From assembly GCA_015654965.1 (NCBI GenBank), contig JAATGD010000129.1:1-8086 (forward strand): DNA of 8,086 nt. The letters run 5' to 3'. Position numbers and translations under genes: made by a program. The notes below the pieces were generated by a model. That model did no database searches. It saw only the letters and a list, made by a program, of their open reading frames with translations, and was not told the DNA's origin. Shown here piece after piece: positions 1 through 5,729 of this stretch (position 1 is its first letter; each line of letters opens with the position of its first letter). This stretch comes from Hyphomicrobiales bacterium. GTDB taxonomy: Bacteria; Pseudomonadota; Alphaproteobacteria; Rhizobiales; Rhizobiaceae.

Positions 1-20
1 CAAAGCTGTTTGCTTGAAAG

Positions 21-53
21 CGCCGCCCTTCACCGGGCGGCGTTTTTGTTTTT
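21..53 (+). terminator. Rho-independent terminator of an upstream unit
   Basis: An 8-bp perfect GC-only stem (CGCCGCCC at 21-28, GGGCGGCG at 35-42) encloses a 6-nt loop and is followed by an almost unbroken T tract (43-53, one G). This is a textbook intrinsic terminator for a plus-strand gene ending left of the window. It also insulates the CoA-transferase promoter from read-through. Confidence 0.9.
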
Positions 54-75
54 ACGGTCCGATTTCGGACTTGTC

Positions 76-105
76 TTGATTTAATCCATATGTGAAGACT
101 ATATT
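76..105 (+). promoter_or_regulatory. Candidate sigma-70-type promoter for the CoA-transferase operon
   Basis: TTGATT (76-81) and TATATT (100-105) are separated by 18 bp and lie 33 bp upstream of the start codon at 138, just after the upstream terminator. Both hexamers match the housekeeping consensus at most positions. The -10 box sits inside an imperfect 15-bp dyad (93-107, TGAA-N7-TTCA), a shape compatible with an IclR-type operator. The position is sensible but nothing here proves the start site. Confidence 0.45.
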
Positions 106-107
106 CA
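93..107. promoter_or_regulatory. Imperfect 15-bp dyad over the putative -10 box
   Basis: The sequence TGAAGACTATATTCA has TGAA/TTCA arms and one further internal pair (A98-T102). Its length and TGxAA-like arms resemble the 15-bp palindromes reported for IclR-family regulators in general. It overlaps the candidate -10 element, so a bound protein would repress. The arms are short and the region is AT-rich, so chance occurrence is quite possible. Confidence 0.25.
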
Positions 108-137
108 GATAGAAATTATTGGGAGGAAGCATTTCTG

Positions 138-1295
138 ATGGCTGAAAGCGAATTGCCGCTCAGCGGGCTTATCGTCGTCGACATGAGCCAGTTTCTGTCG
201 GGGCCTTATTGCGCCTTGCGCCTGATGGATCTGGGCGCGCGCGTCATCAAGATCGAGCGGCCCGATGGCGGCGATCTTTCGCGCAGGCTTTATCTCAGCG
301 ACACGGAAATCGGCGGCGATTCGACGATTTTTCACGCCATCAATCGCGGCAAGGAAAGTCTGGCGCTTGATCTGAAAAACGCGGACGATATGGCGGCGCT
401 CAAAAAGCTGCTGACAAAGGCCGATGTGCTGATCCAGAATTTCCGACCCGGCGTCATCGAACGTCTGGGGCTTGATTATAAAGCTGCGAAAGCCATCAAT
501 CCGCGTCTCGTCTATGCGTCGATCAGCGGCTATGGCGAAGAGGGTCCATGGGTCAGCCGTCCCGGACAGGATCTGCTGGCGCAGGCGCGTTCGGGCCTGA
601 TGTGGCTCAATGGCGATGAGGGGCAGGGACCGGTGCCGTTCGGGCTGGCGGTCGCCGACATGCTGGCGGGCGCGGCGATCGCGCAAGGCATTCTGGCAGC
701 CCTTGTGCGGCGCGGCATTTCGGGTGAGGGCGCGCATGTGCAGACGAGCCTTCTCGAAGCGCTGGTCGATTTCCAGTTTGAAGTTCTGACCACCCATCTC
801 AATGACGGTCGACGCTTGCCGAAACGCTCGGATTTCCGCAGCGCGCACGCCTATCTTGCCGCCCCCTATGGCGTCTATCAGGCGTCCGACGGTTATCTGG
901 CGATTGCCATGACGCCGATCCCGAAACTGGCCGCGCTTCTAAAGATCGATGCGCTTGCACCCTTTGCGGATGACCCGTCGAGCTGGTTTACCCGGCGCGA
1001 CGACATCAAGCGTCTGATCGCTGACCGCATTGCGCAAAAGAGTGTCGATGCATGGCTTGCCATTCTCGAACCCGCCGACATCTGGTGCGCCCATGTTCTC
1101 AACTGGGAGGAGCTTCTTTCGAGCGAAGGCTTTTCCGTTCTCGATATGCTGCAAACAGTGACGCGTGAGGACAATGTGTCCATCACCACCACGCGTTCAC
1201 CGCTGCGTATCAATGGCTTTCGCTCGAAAGTCGCGCGCGCCGCCCCCCGTATCGGGGAAAACAGCGCGGACATTCGCAAGGAGTTCGGCCTGTGA
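138..1295 (+). CDS. Family III CoA-transferase (CaiB/BaiF type)
   Basis: A 385-residue protein of the usual length for class III CoA-transferases, which move CoA from an acyl-CoA donor to a carboxylic acid in the cytoplasm through an aspartyl-CoA anhydride. Visible family marks are the N-terminal VVDMSQFLSGPYCALRLMDLGARVIKIE-like block (residues 13-40, partly listed here only by position), the NRGKESLALDLK block (69-80), ADVLIQNFRPG (96-105), the YASISGYGEEGPW block (126-138) and AHVQTSLLEAL (199-209). Asp145, in PGQDLLAQA, is at the place of the catalytic aspartate. The ATG at 138 is chosen because GGGAGGAAG (121-129) lies 8 bases upstream. The gene overlaps the next one by 4 bases, so the two products are probably made together. 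Donor and acceptor acids cannot be read from sequence; family members act on carnitine, oxalate, formate, mesaconate, bile acids and others. No break or missing motif is seen. Confidence 0.93.
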   Translation: MAESELPLSGLIVVDMSQFLSGPYCALRLMDLGARVIKIERPDGGDLSRRLYLSDTEIGGDSTIFHAINRGKESLALDLKNADDMAALKKLLTKADVLIQNFRPGVIERLGLDYKAAKAINPRLVYASISGYGEEGPWVSRPGQDLLAQARSGLMWLNGDEGQGPVPFGLAVADMLAGAAIAQGILAALVRRGISGEGAHVQTSLLEALVDFQFEVLTTHLNDGRRLPKRSDFRSAHAYLAAPYGVYQASDGYLAIAMTPIPKLAALLKIDALAPFADDPSSWFTRRDDIKRLIADRIAQKSVDAWLAILEPADIWCAHVLNWEELLSSEGFSVLDMLQTVTREDNVSITTTRSPLRINGFRSKVARAAPRIGENSADIRKEFGL

Positions 1296-2416
1296 GCACG
1301 ATCAGACTGAAGGGAATGACGTGGAGCCATCCGCGTGGCTATGACCCGATGGTTGCCTGCTCTCGCCAATGGCTTGCCGATACGGGTATTGAAATTGCTT
1401 GGGAAAAGCGCTCATTGCAGGATTTCGAGGCTTTCCCGGTCGAGGAACTGGCAAAAAATTTCGACCTGATCGTCATCGATCATCCGCATGTGGGCCAGAT
1501 CACCAAGGAAGGCTGCCTGCTGCCGCTCGATGTGGAGGCGCGAGAGGCTGAATTTCAGGCGCTGGCTGCGGGTTCGGTGGGGCAGTCGTTTCCAAGCTAT
1601 CACTTTCAGGGGCGGCAATGGGCCTTTCCGCTCGATGCGGCGACACAGGTACAGGCGTGGCGGCCCGACCTGATCGACCATGCCGCCACCTCATGGGGCG
1701 AGGTCTTGCGCCTTGCCCGTGCGGGCAAAATTCTGCTGCCACTACGCCCGCCGCATTCGCTGATGAGTTTTTACACGCTCGCCGCCAATGCCGGAACGCC
1801 TTGCGCGATAGAAGGCGAATTGATCACTCTCGATGCTGGTATAACGGCTTTCGAGCAATTGCGCGAGCTGGCAGCACTTGTTCCGTCGCAATGTTATAAC
1901 ATGGACCCGATTGCCGCCTTTGAGGCAATGGCAACGTCGGGTTCCGGCATTGCCTGCGTGCCGCTGATTTATGGCTATGTGAATTATGCCATGCCGGGTT
2001 TCCGCGAACGGCTCATTCGTTTTGCCGATATTCCATCCGGCAGCGCCGGGGTGGAGGGGTCGGCGCTGGGCGGTACGGGCATTGCGGTTTCTGCTTTCAG
2101 CCAAAATGCGCAAGCGGCTATCGATTTTGCCTATTGGGTGGCGAGCGGTGCGGTACAGAAGGGGCTTTATGCCTCTTCCAACGGCCAACCAGGTCATGCG
2201 GATGCGTGGGAGGATGATGCGGTCAATGCCGCCACCTCCGACTTTTATCGCGATACCCGCGCCACGCTGGAAGGTGCATGGGTGCGTCCGCGCCATGATG
2301 GCTACATGCCGTTTCAGGAAGCGGCCTCGCAGCGTCTCAACAAGGGGCTGCAAGAAAATGACGATGGCGAACAGGTGATCACCGATCTCAGGCAACTGTT
2401 TACCGAAAGCTTTTGA
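1292..2416 (+). CDS. Solute-binding-protein-fold protein lacking a signal peptide (cytoplasmic)
   Basis: A 374-residue protein resembling family 1/8 extracellular solute-binding proteins of sugar ABC importers: FDLIVIDHPHVG and LLPLD (57-80), a YHFQGRQWAFPLDAATQVQAW-like lobe-hinge region (about 103-123), SWGEVLRLA (134-142), a GSGIACVPLIYGY segment (217-229), and a GGTGIAVSAFSQNAQAAIDFAYWV-like C-lobe (260-283). The N-terminus (MSTIRLKGMTWSHPRGYDPM) has no hydrophobic core, lipobox or twin-arginine signal, so the protein should stay in the cytoplasm. The start is GTG at 1292, in a GTGA overlap with the CoA-transferase stop, with AAGGAG at 1278-1283; no longer in-frame start is plausible because the first residues already match the fold. 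It has no linked permease. It may bind the substrate or product of the CoA-transferase, act as a sensor or carrier, or be a recruited enzyme; its role is unknown. Confidence 0.85.
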   Translation: MSTIRLKGMTWSHPRGYDPMVACSRQWLADTGIEIAWEKRSLQDFEAFPVEELAKNFDLIVIDHPHVGQITKEGCLLPLDVEAREAEFQALAAGSVGQSFPSYHFQGRQWAFPLDAATQVQAWRPDLIDHAATSWGEVLRLARAGKILLPLRPPHSLMSFYTLAANAGTPCAIEGELITLDAGITAFEQLRELAALVPSQCYNMDPIAAFEAMATSGSGIACVPLIYGYVNYAMPGFRERLIRFADIPSGSAGVEGSALGGTGIAVSAFSQNAQAAIDFAYWVASGAVQKGLYASSNGQPGHADAWEDDAVNAATSDFYRDTRATLEGAWVRPRHDGYMPFQEAASQRLNKGLQENDDGEQVITDLRQLFTESF

Positions 2417-2430
2417 TTTGGGTGGGGCGG

Positions 2431-2460
2431 AAAAGGCTGGCGGTCAGACGCCAGCCTTTT
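2431..2460. terminator. Bidirectional intrinsic terminator between convergent genes
   Basis: Two perfect 12-base arms (AAAAGGCTGGCG at 2431-2442 and CGCCAGCCTTTT at 2449-2460) enclose a 6-nt loop. The A run on one side and T run on the other give a U tract on either strand, so it serves both the plus-strand solute-binding-like gene ending at 2416 and the minus-strand hydrolase whose stop codon is at 2462-2464, only one base away. Confidence 0.92.
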
Positions 2461-2461
2461 C

Positions 2462-3310
2462 TTATACATTCCACAGACGGCGGGCATTGTCAGACAACAA
2501 CAGCGCCTTTTCGTCTTCGCTGCACCCTGTCAGCAGCGCGTGCGTCGTCGCAACCCATGTCGAAAGTCCGGCATCGATGGAAGTTGCAAGCGTGCAGACT
2601 GGCCAGTCGCTGCCCCAGATCACCCGCTCCCAGCCGAAAGTTGTGATCACATGTTCGACATAGGGGCGCAGCGTCTCGACCGTCCAGCTTTCCGCATCCG
2701 CATAGGCGACGACACCGGAAATCTTGGCCACCACATTGCCGCGTTCGGCAATCGTGGAAATTCCCTTCTGCCAGCTTGCAAGCGCGCCTGACTTGATGTC
2801 CGGCACCCCGCAATGATCGAGCACGAATTGTGCGCCGGGCGCAAGATCGGCAAGCGCCACGGCCTTGTCGATCTGGTGTGGGAGGGTACAGAGATCAAAG
2901 CTCAGCCGCGTGCCTTCCAGCCGTTTGATATTTTCGCGAAACAGCGGCTGTTGCGAGAGATCATCTGGCACGACATGCAAGACGCGCCGAAAGCCTTTGA
3001 CGAAAGGATTGGCCAACTGGGTTTCGAGATAGGCGGCAAAGTCCGGCTCTTCAGGCCGACAGGACGCAATAGCCCCCTTGAGGAAGCCGCTTGACTGTCT
3101 GGCCAAGGCTTCGATATGCGCGGTTTCTTTCGTGATGGCGTCGGGCGCGACATCCACTTCCATATGCAATGCTGCGTGAATCCCACAGCGCTCGGCCTCT
3201 TTGCGATAGGTTTCAAACAGGAAATCGCGGTCAAGCGCAGGCACATCGGCAAGCCACGGATAGGGCAGCGCACTTTTGTCGATCAGGTGCAGATGCGTAT
3301 CGAAAATCAT
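2462..3310 (-). CDS. COG3618-type amidohydrolase (putative lactonase)
   Basis: A 282-residue metal-dependent hydrolase of the Amidohydro_2 / COG3618 group, a TIM-barrel family that includes L-fucono- and L-rhamnono-lactonases and 2-pyrone-4,6-dicarboxylate hydrolase. Seen in the sequence: the strand-1 HxH motif DTHLHL (4-9; His6 and His8), KGFRRVLH (105-112), FVLDHCGVP (162-170; His166), KISG (196-199) and the C-terminal GSDWPVC (233-239; Asp235, the usual catalytic/metal aspartate). No signal peptide, so it acts in the cytoplasm, probably opening a sugar lactone or similar ring delivered by the adjacent importer. The ATG is supported by GGAGGAG (complement of 3316-3322) five bases upstream. 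It lies 47 bp downstream of the IclR gene on the same strand and is probably co-transcribed with it. Substrate is inferred only from family and context. Confidence 0.88.
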   Translation of the reverse strand: MIFDTHLHLIDKSALPYPWLADVPALDRDFLFETYRKEAERCGIHAALHMEVDVAPDAITKETAHIEALARQSSGFLKGAIASCRPEEPDFAAYLETQLANPFVKGFRRVLHVVPDDLSQQPLFRENIKRLEGTRLSFDLCTLPHQIDKAVALADLAPGAQFVLDHCGVPDIKSGALASWQKGISTIAERGNVVAKISGVVAYADAESWTVETLRPYVEHVITTFGWERVIWGSDWPVCTLATSIDAGLSTWVATTHALLTGCSEDEKALLLSDNARRLWNV

Positions 3311-3357
3311 GAAAACTCCTCCATCTCCATATTTTCAAACAAAAATTATCGATTGGT

Positions 3358-4137
3358 CTATTCGTTGGCTCCGATATCCGATCCGACCAGTTTCGACAGC
3401 TCTGCCACCGTCTTTTGCAACAGGCTGATGGTCTGCGTGATGTCGGGGGCGGAGGCCGAATTGACCAGCGTGACATAGGGGCAGGTAAGAGCAGCGATGC
3501 AGGTGCCGTCCGGCCCTAGAATGGGTGCGGAAAGATTATAGACGCCCGCCACCTGCGCGCTCGGCATCATTTCATAGCCACGCTCGCGGATCTGGTCGAG
3601 GCGCTCGTAAAAACTCGGTTCAAGCTTGATGCTGCTGGCGTCCTTGACGTGCTCGGCGATCATCGTCTTGCGTTCCTCATCCGAGCGGAAGGCCAGCAGC
3701 ACATGGCCGGAGCCGGTATCGAACAGGCTGATATGCGAGCCGACGCGAATGGAAATGCCCCAGTAATCGGGGGCTTCCTGCTGGGCGATGACCACCACAG
3801 AGCCACGGTCGAAAACCGCCAGTTGGTTGGCCTGCCGCGAGCGGTCGGCAAGATCGCGCATATAGGGCGTGGCAAAGGAGGCGAGCCTGCGCACCGGCGC
3901 ATGCAGATGCGCCAGCCCGAACAGTTTCAGCGTCAGCGAATAGCGGTCGCCATCGAGCTTGATGACATAGCCGCGCCGCACCAGACGGTCGAGCATGCGA
4001 TAAAATTCATTCGGGCTGCGGTCGAGATGCTTGGCGATTTCGGCCTGGCTCAAGCCCCCATCGACGCTGGCCAGCAATTCGAGAATGTCCAGCCCCTTAT
4101 CAAGCGCCGGGGCGCGATAGCGGTCGTCTGTTTCCAA
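3358..4137 (-). CDS. IclR-family transcriptional regulator
   Basis: A 259-residue protein with the two-domain plan of IclR regulators. The N-terminal winged helix-turn-helix (about residues 10-70) shows ALDKGLDILELLA, GLSQAEIAKHLDRSPNEFYRML and RGYVIK. The C-terminal effector domain (about 85-255) shows LADRSRQANQLAVFDRG, FDTGSGHVLLAF (139-150) and RERGYEM followed by VAGVYNLSAPILGPDG (184-211), where most relatives bind a small acid or sugar metabolite. The start is TTG at 4137-4135: AAAGGGGA (complement of 4143-4150) is correctly placed, an in-frame TGA lies upstream with no ATG between, and the next ATG (residue 48) would delete most of the HTH. A dyad (4150-4169) just upstream suggests autoregulation. 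Genes on either side, the hydrolase and the divergent importer, are the expected targets. Confidence 0.93.
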   Translation of the reverse strand: METDDRYRAPALDKGLDILELLASVDGGLSQAEIAKHLDRSPNEFYRMLDRLVRRGYVIKLDGDRYSLTLKLFGLAHLHAPVRRLASFATPYMRDLADRSRQANQLAVFDRGSVVVIAQQEAPDYWGISIRVGSHISLFDTGSGHVLLAFRSDEERKTMIAEHVKDASSIKLEPSFYERLDQIRERGYEMMPSAQVAGVYNLSAPILGPDGTCIAALTCPYVTLVNSASAPDITQTISLLQKTVAELSKLVGSDIGANE

Positions 4138-4149
4138 TTCAGTCCCCTT

Positions 4150-4169
4150 TATGAATGGCTTGCTTCATA
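4150..4169. promoter_or_regulatory. Inverted repeat TATGAA-N8-TTCATA, candidate IclR operator
   Basis: Two perfect 6-base arms (4150-4155, 4164-4169) flank 8 bases. The element starts inside the ribosome binding site of the IclR gene, 12 bp from its TTG codon. Binding there would block transcription or early elongation, consistent with the common autorepression of IclR-family genes. Assignment to this regulator is inference. Confidence 0.4.
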
Positions 4170-4237
4170 TACGATCACCGCGATGGATGAAAGCTGCCGG
4201 TCTCACATGCTCCCCTCACATCCTCCTTGACCGGGCA

Positions 4238-4271
4238 TGAATATTATGTTTGCATATAAATATAAAATTCA
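4238..4271. promoter_or_regulatory. AT-rich 34-bp dyad in divergent promoter region
   Basis: The segment is symmetric about 4254/4255 with 13 of 17 positions paired (outer arms TGAATATTAT and ATAAAATTCA, one mismatch in ten). It is far more AT-rich than the surroundings. On the plus strand TGAATA (4238-4243) and TATAAA (4261-4266) are 17 bp apart; on the minus strand, because of the symmetry, TGAATT and CATAAT (complements of 4266-4271 and 4243-4248) are also 17 bp apart. It may therefore be a face-to-face promoter pair for the importer and the regulator, an operator, or both. The -35 matches are weak. Confidence 0.4.
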
Positions 4272-4280
4272 CAATTGGGG

Positions 4281-4301
4281 GCAGGCATGGGAGTTGCCTG
4301 C
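4281..4301. promoter_or_regulatory. Perfect inverted repeat GCAGGCA-N7-TGCCTGC before the binding-protein gene
   Basis: Seven-base perfect arms (4281-4287, 4295-4301) enclose TGGGAGT. The repeat ends five bases before the AGGAGGAGGAA ribosome binding site and lies downstream of the candidate -10 box. It could be a DNA operator acting as a roadblock, or a GC-rich hairpin at the 5' end of the importer mRNA that protects it or affects translation. Confidence 0.5.
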
Positions 4302-4318
4302 TGTGAGGAGGAGGAACG

Positions 4319-5638
4319 ATGAGGAATTTCAGACTATCCCTGCTGGCGGGGTCAATCCTGCTTGCGGCAGGCACATTGGGCGCGAACACCGCCGAGCTTC
4401 CGGGCAAGTTCGATGGCGTCACCATCAACGCCAAGCTGATTGGCGGCCAGCAATATGAAGCGCTTTATTCGCGCATCGCCGACTGGGAGAAGGCCACCGG
4501 CGCGAAGGTCGATATCCTGTCCAAGAAGAACCATTTCGAGCTGGACAAGGAAATCAAGTCGGACATCGCTTCGGGTACGATCAACTGGTGCGTGGGCTCC
4601 AACCACTCGTCCTTCGCGCCGCAATATACGAGCCTCTATGCCGATCTGAACACGCTGCTGCCGAAGGAAGAAATCGACGCTTTCGTGCCGTCGGTGATCA
4701 AGGCGTCCACGATCGACGGCAAGCTGGTGATGCTGCCGCGCGCGCAGTTCGACGTCTCGGCGCTTTATTACCAGAAGAGCCTTTACGAGGACGCGGCCAG
4801 AAAGACCGCTTTCAAGGAAAAATACGGCTACGATCTTGCCCCGCCCAAGACCTGGAAGGAAGTATCCGATCAGGCCGTGTTCTTCGCCGATCCGCCGAAT
4901 TTCTACGGCACGCAGTTCGCGGGCAAGGAAGAAGCCATCAATGGCCGCTTCTATGAAATGCTGGTGGCAGAGGGCGGCGAATATCTCGACAAGGACGGCA
5001 AGCCCGCTTTCAACTCGGAAGCCGGTGTGCGCGCGCTCGACTGGTTCGTCAATCTCTACAAGGCCAAGGCCGTTCCCGCCGGCACCACCAATTATCTGTG
5101 GGACGAGCTTGGCGCGGGCTTCGCGTCGGGCACCATCGCGCTCAATCTCGACTGGCCGGGCTGGGCCGCCTATTTCAACGATCCGAAATCCTCGAAGGTC
5201 GCCGGCAATGTCGGCATCGTGCCGCCGCCCACCGGTTCCTCGGGCAAGCGCACCGGCTGGTCGGGCCATCACGGCTTTTCGGTTACCGAATCCTGCGCCA
5301 ACAAGGACGCCGCCGCTTCACTGGTCTGGTTCCTGACCAACGAGGATTCGCAGAAGCAGGAATCGGCGGCTGGCACGCTTCCGACCCGCACCGCCGTCTG
5401 GGATTACGTCATCGAACAGGCGGCTTCCGATCCATACCGGAAGGAAGTGCTCTCGGTGTTCCAGGAAACCGCCAAGACCGCTTTCCCTGTGCCGCAAAGC
5501 GCGTCGTGGATCGAGATTTCCAACGCCGTCTATCCCGAATTGCAGGCCGCGATCCTTGGCGACAAGACCGCGCAGCAGGCGCTCGACGATGCCGCCAAGA
5601 AGGCGACGCAGATTCTCGAGGATGCGGGCGAGCTTTGA
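4319..5638 (+). CDS. Periplasmic sugar-type ABC solute-binding protein
   Basis: A 439-residue family 1 (COG1653-like) extracellular solute-binding protein, the specificity component of the importer encoded downstream. A Sec signal peptide is clear: MRNFR, a hydrophobic core (LSLLAGSILLAAG, residues 6-18) and a likely signal peptidase I site after ANTA (Ala25|Glu26). No lipobox cysteine, so it is a free periplasmic protein. Features of the mature fold include GGQQYEALYSRIADWEKATG (42-61), ADLNTLLP (108-115), the hinge/ligand region LVMLPRAQFDVSALYY (135-150), PPKTWKEV (175-182), LNLDWPGWAAYF (275-286) and TLPTRTAVWDY near 353-363. The ATG at 4319 follows an unusually strong AGGAGGAGGAA at 4307-4317. 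Codons are strongly biased to C/G-ending forms (lysine almost always AAG), fitting high expression. The many aromatic residues suit a carbohydrate or other polar ligand, but the ligand cannot be named. Confidence 0.93.
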   Translation: MRNFRLSLLAGSILLAAGTLGANTAELPGKFDGVTINAKLIGGQQYEALYSRIADWEKATGAKVDILSKKNHFELDKEIKSDIASGTINWCVGSNHSSFAPQYTSLYADLNTLLPKEEIDAFVPSVIKASTIDGKLVMLPRAQFDVSALYYQKSLYEDAARKTAFKEKYGYDLAPPKTWKEVSDQAVFFADPPNFYGTQFAGKEEAINGRFYEMLVAEGGEYLDKDGKPAFNSEAGVRALDWFVNLYKAKAVPAGTTNYLWDELGAGFASGTIALNLDWPGWAAYFNDPKSSKVAGNVGIVPPPTGSSGKRTGWSGHHGFSVTESCANKDAAASLVWFLTNEDSQKQESAAGTLPTRTAVWDYVIEQAASDPYRKEVLSVFQETAKTAFPVPQSASWIEISNAVYPELQAAILGDKTAQQALDDAAKKATQILEDAGEL

Positions 5639-5671
5639 TCATGCGCCCATAATTTCATGACTCGTTATTTT

Positions 5672-5700
5672 ATGGCCCGTTCTGAACAGGGGCGGGCCAT
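5672..5700 (+). promoter_or_regulatory. Stem-loop between binding-protein and permease genes
   Basis: ATGGCCCG (5672-5679) and CGGGCCAT (5693-5700) form a perfect 8-bp stem with a 13-nt loop. Only TTT follows, with no full U tract, so complete termination is unlikely. A stem-loop at this place in importer operons commonly stabilises the upstream mRNA or attenuates read-through, so that binding protein exceeds permease. That role is inferred here. Confidence 0.65.
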
Positions 5701-5729
5701 TTCGCATTTAACACCGCTTCGGAAGAACA

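Noticed and set aside
105..848. Long minus-strand open frame (247 codons) opposite the CoA-transferase
   Set aside because: Antisense to a clear family protein, composition typical of a shadow frame in GC-biased DNA (rich in Arg, His, Ile), no recognisable domain.
1742..2395. 217-codon minus-strand open frame opposite the signal-less binding protein
   Set aside because: Shadow of the plus-strand gene, which has conserved family text and coupling; no own family signal.
2413..2663. Small plus-strand open frames across the bidirectional terminator
   Set aside because: They read through a perfect terminator hairpin and then antisense to the hydrolase.
3331..3346. ATTTT/AAAAT dyad between the hydrolase and regulator genes as a terminator or promoter
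   Set aside because: Only five A/T pairs per arm in an AT-rich 47-bp gap; not distinguishable from chance, and the two genes look co-transcribed.
4352..5272. 306-codon minus-strand open frame opposite the exported binding protein
   Set aside because: Arises from the strong third-position GC bias of the real gene; no domain or family resemblance.
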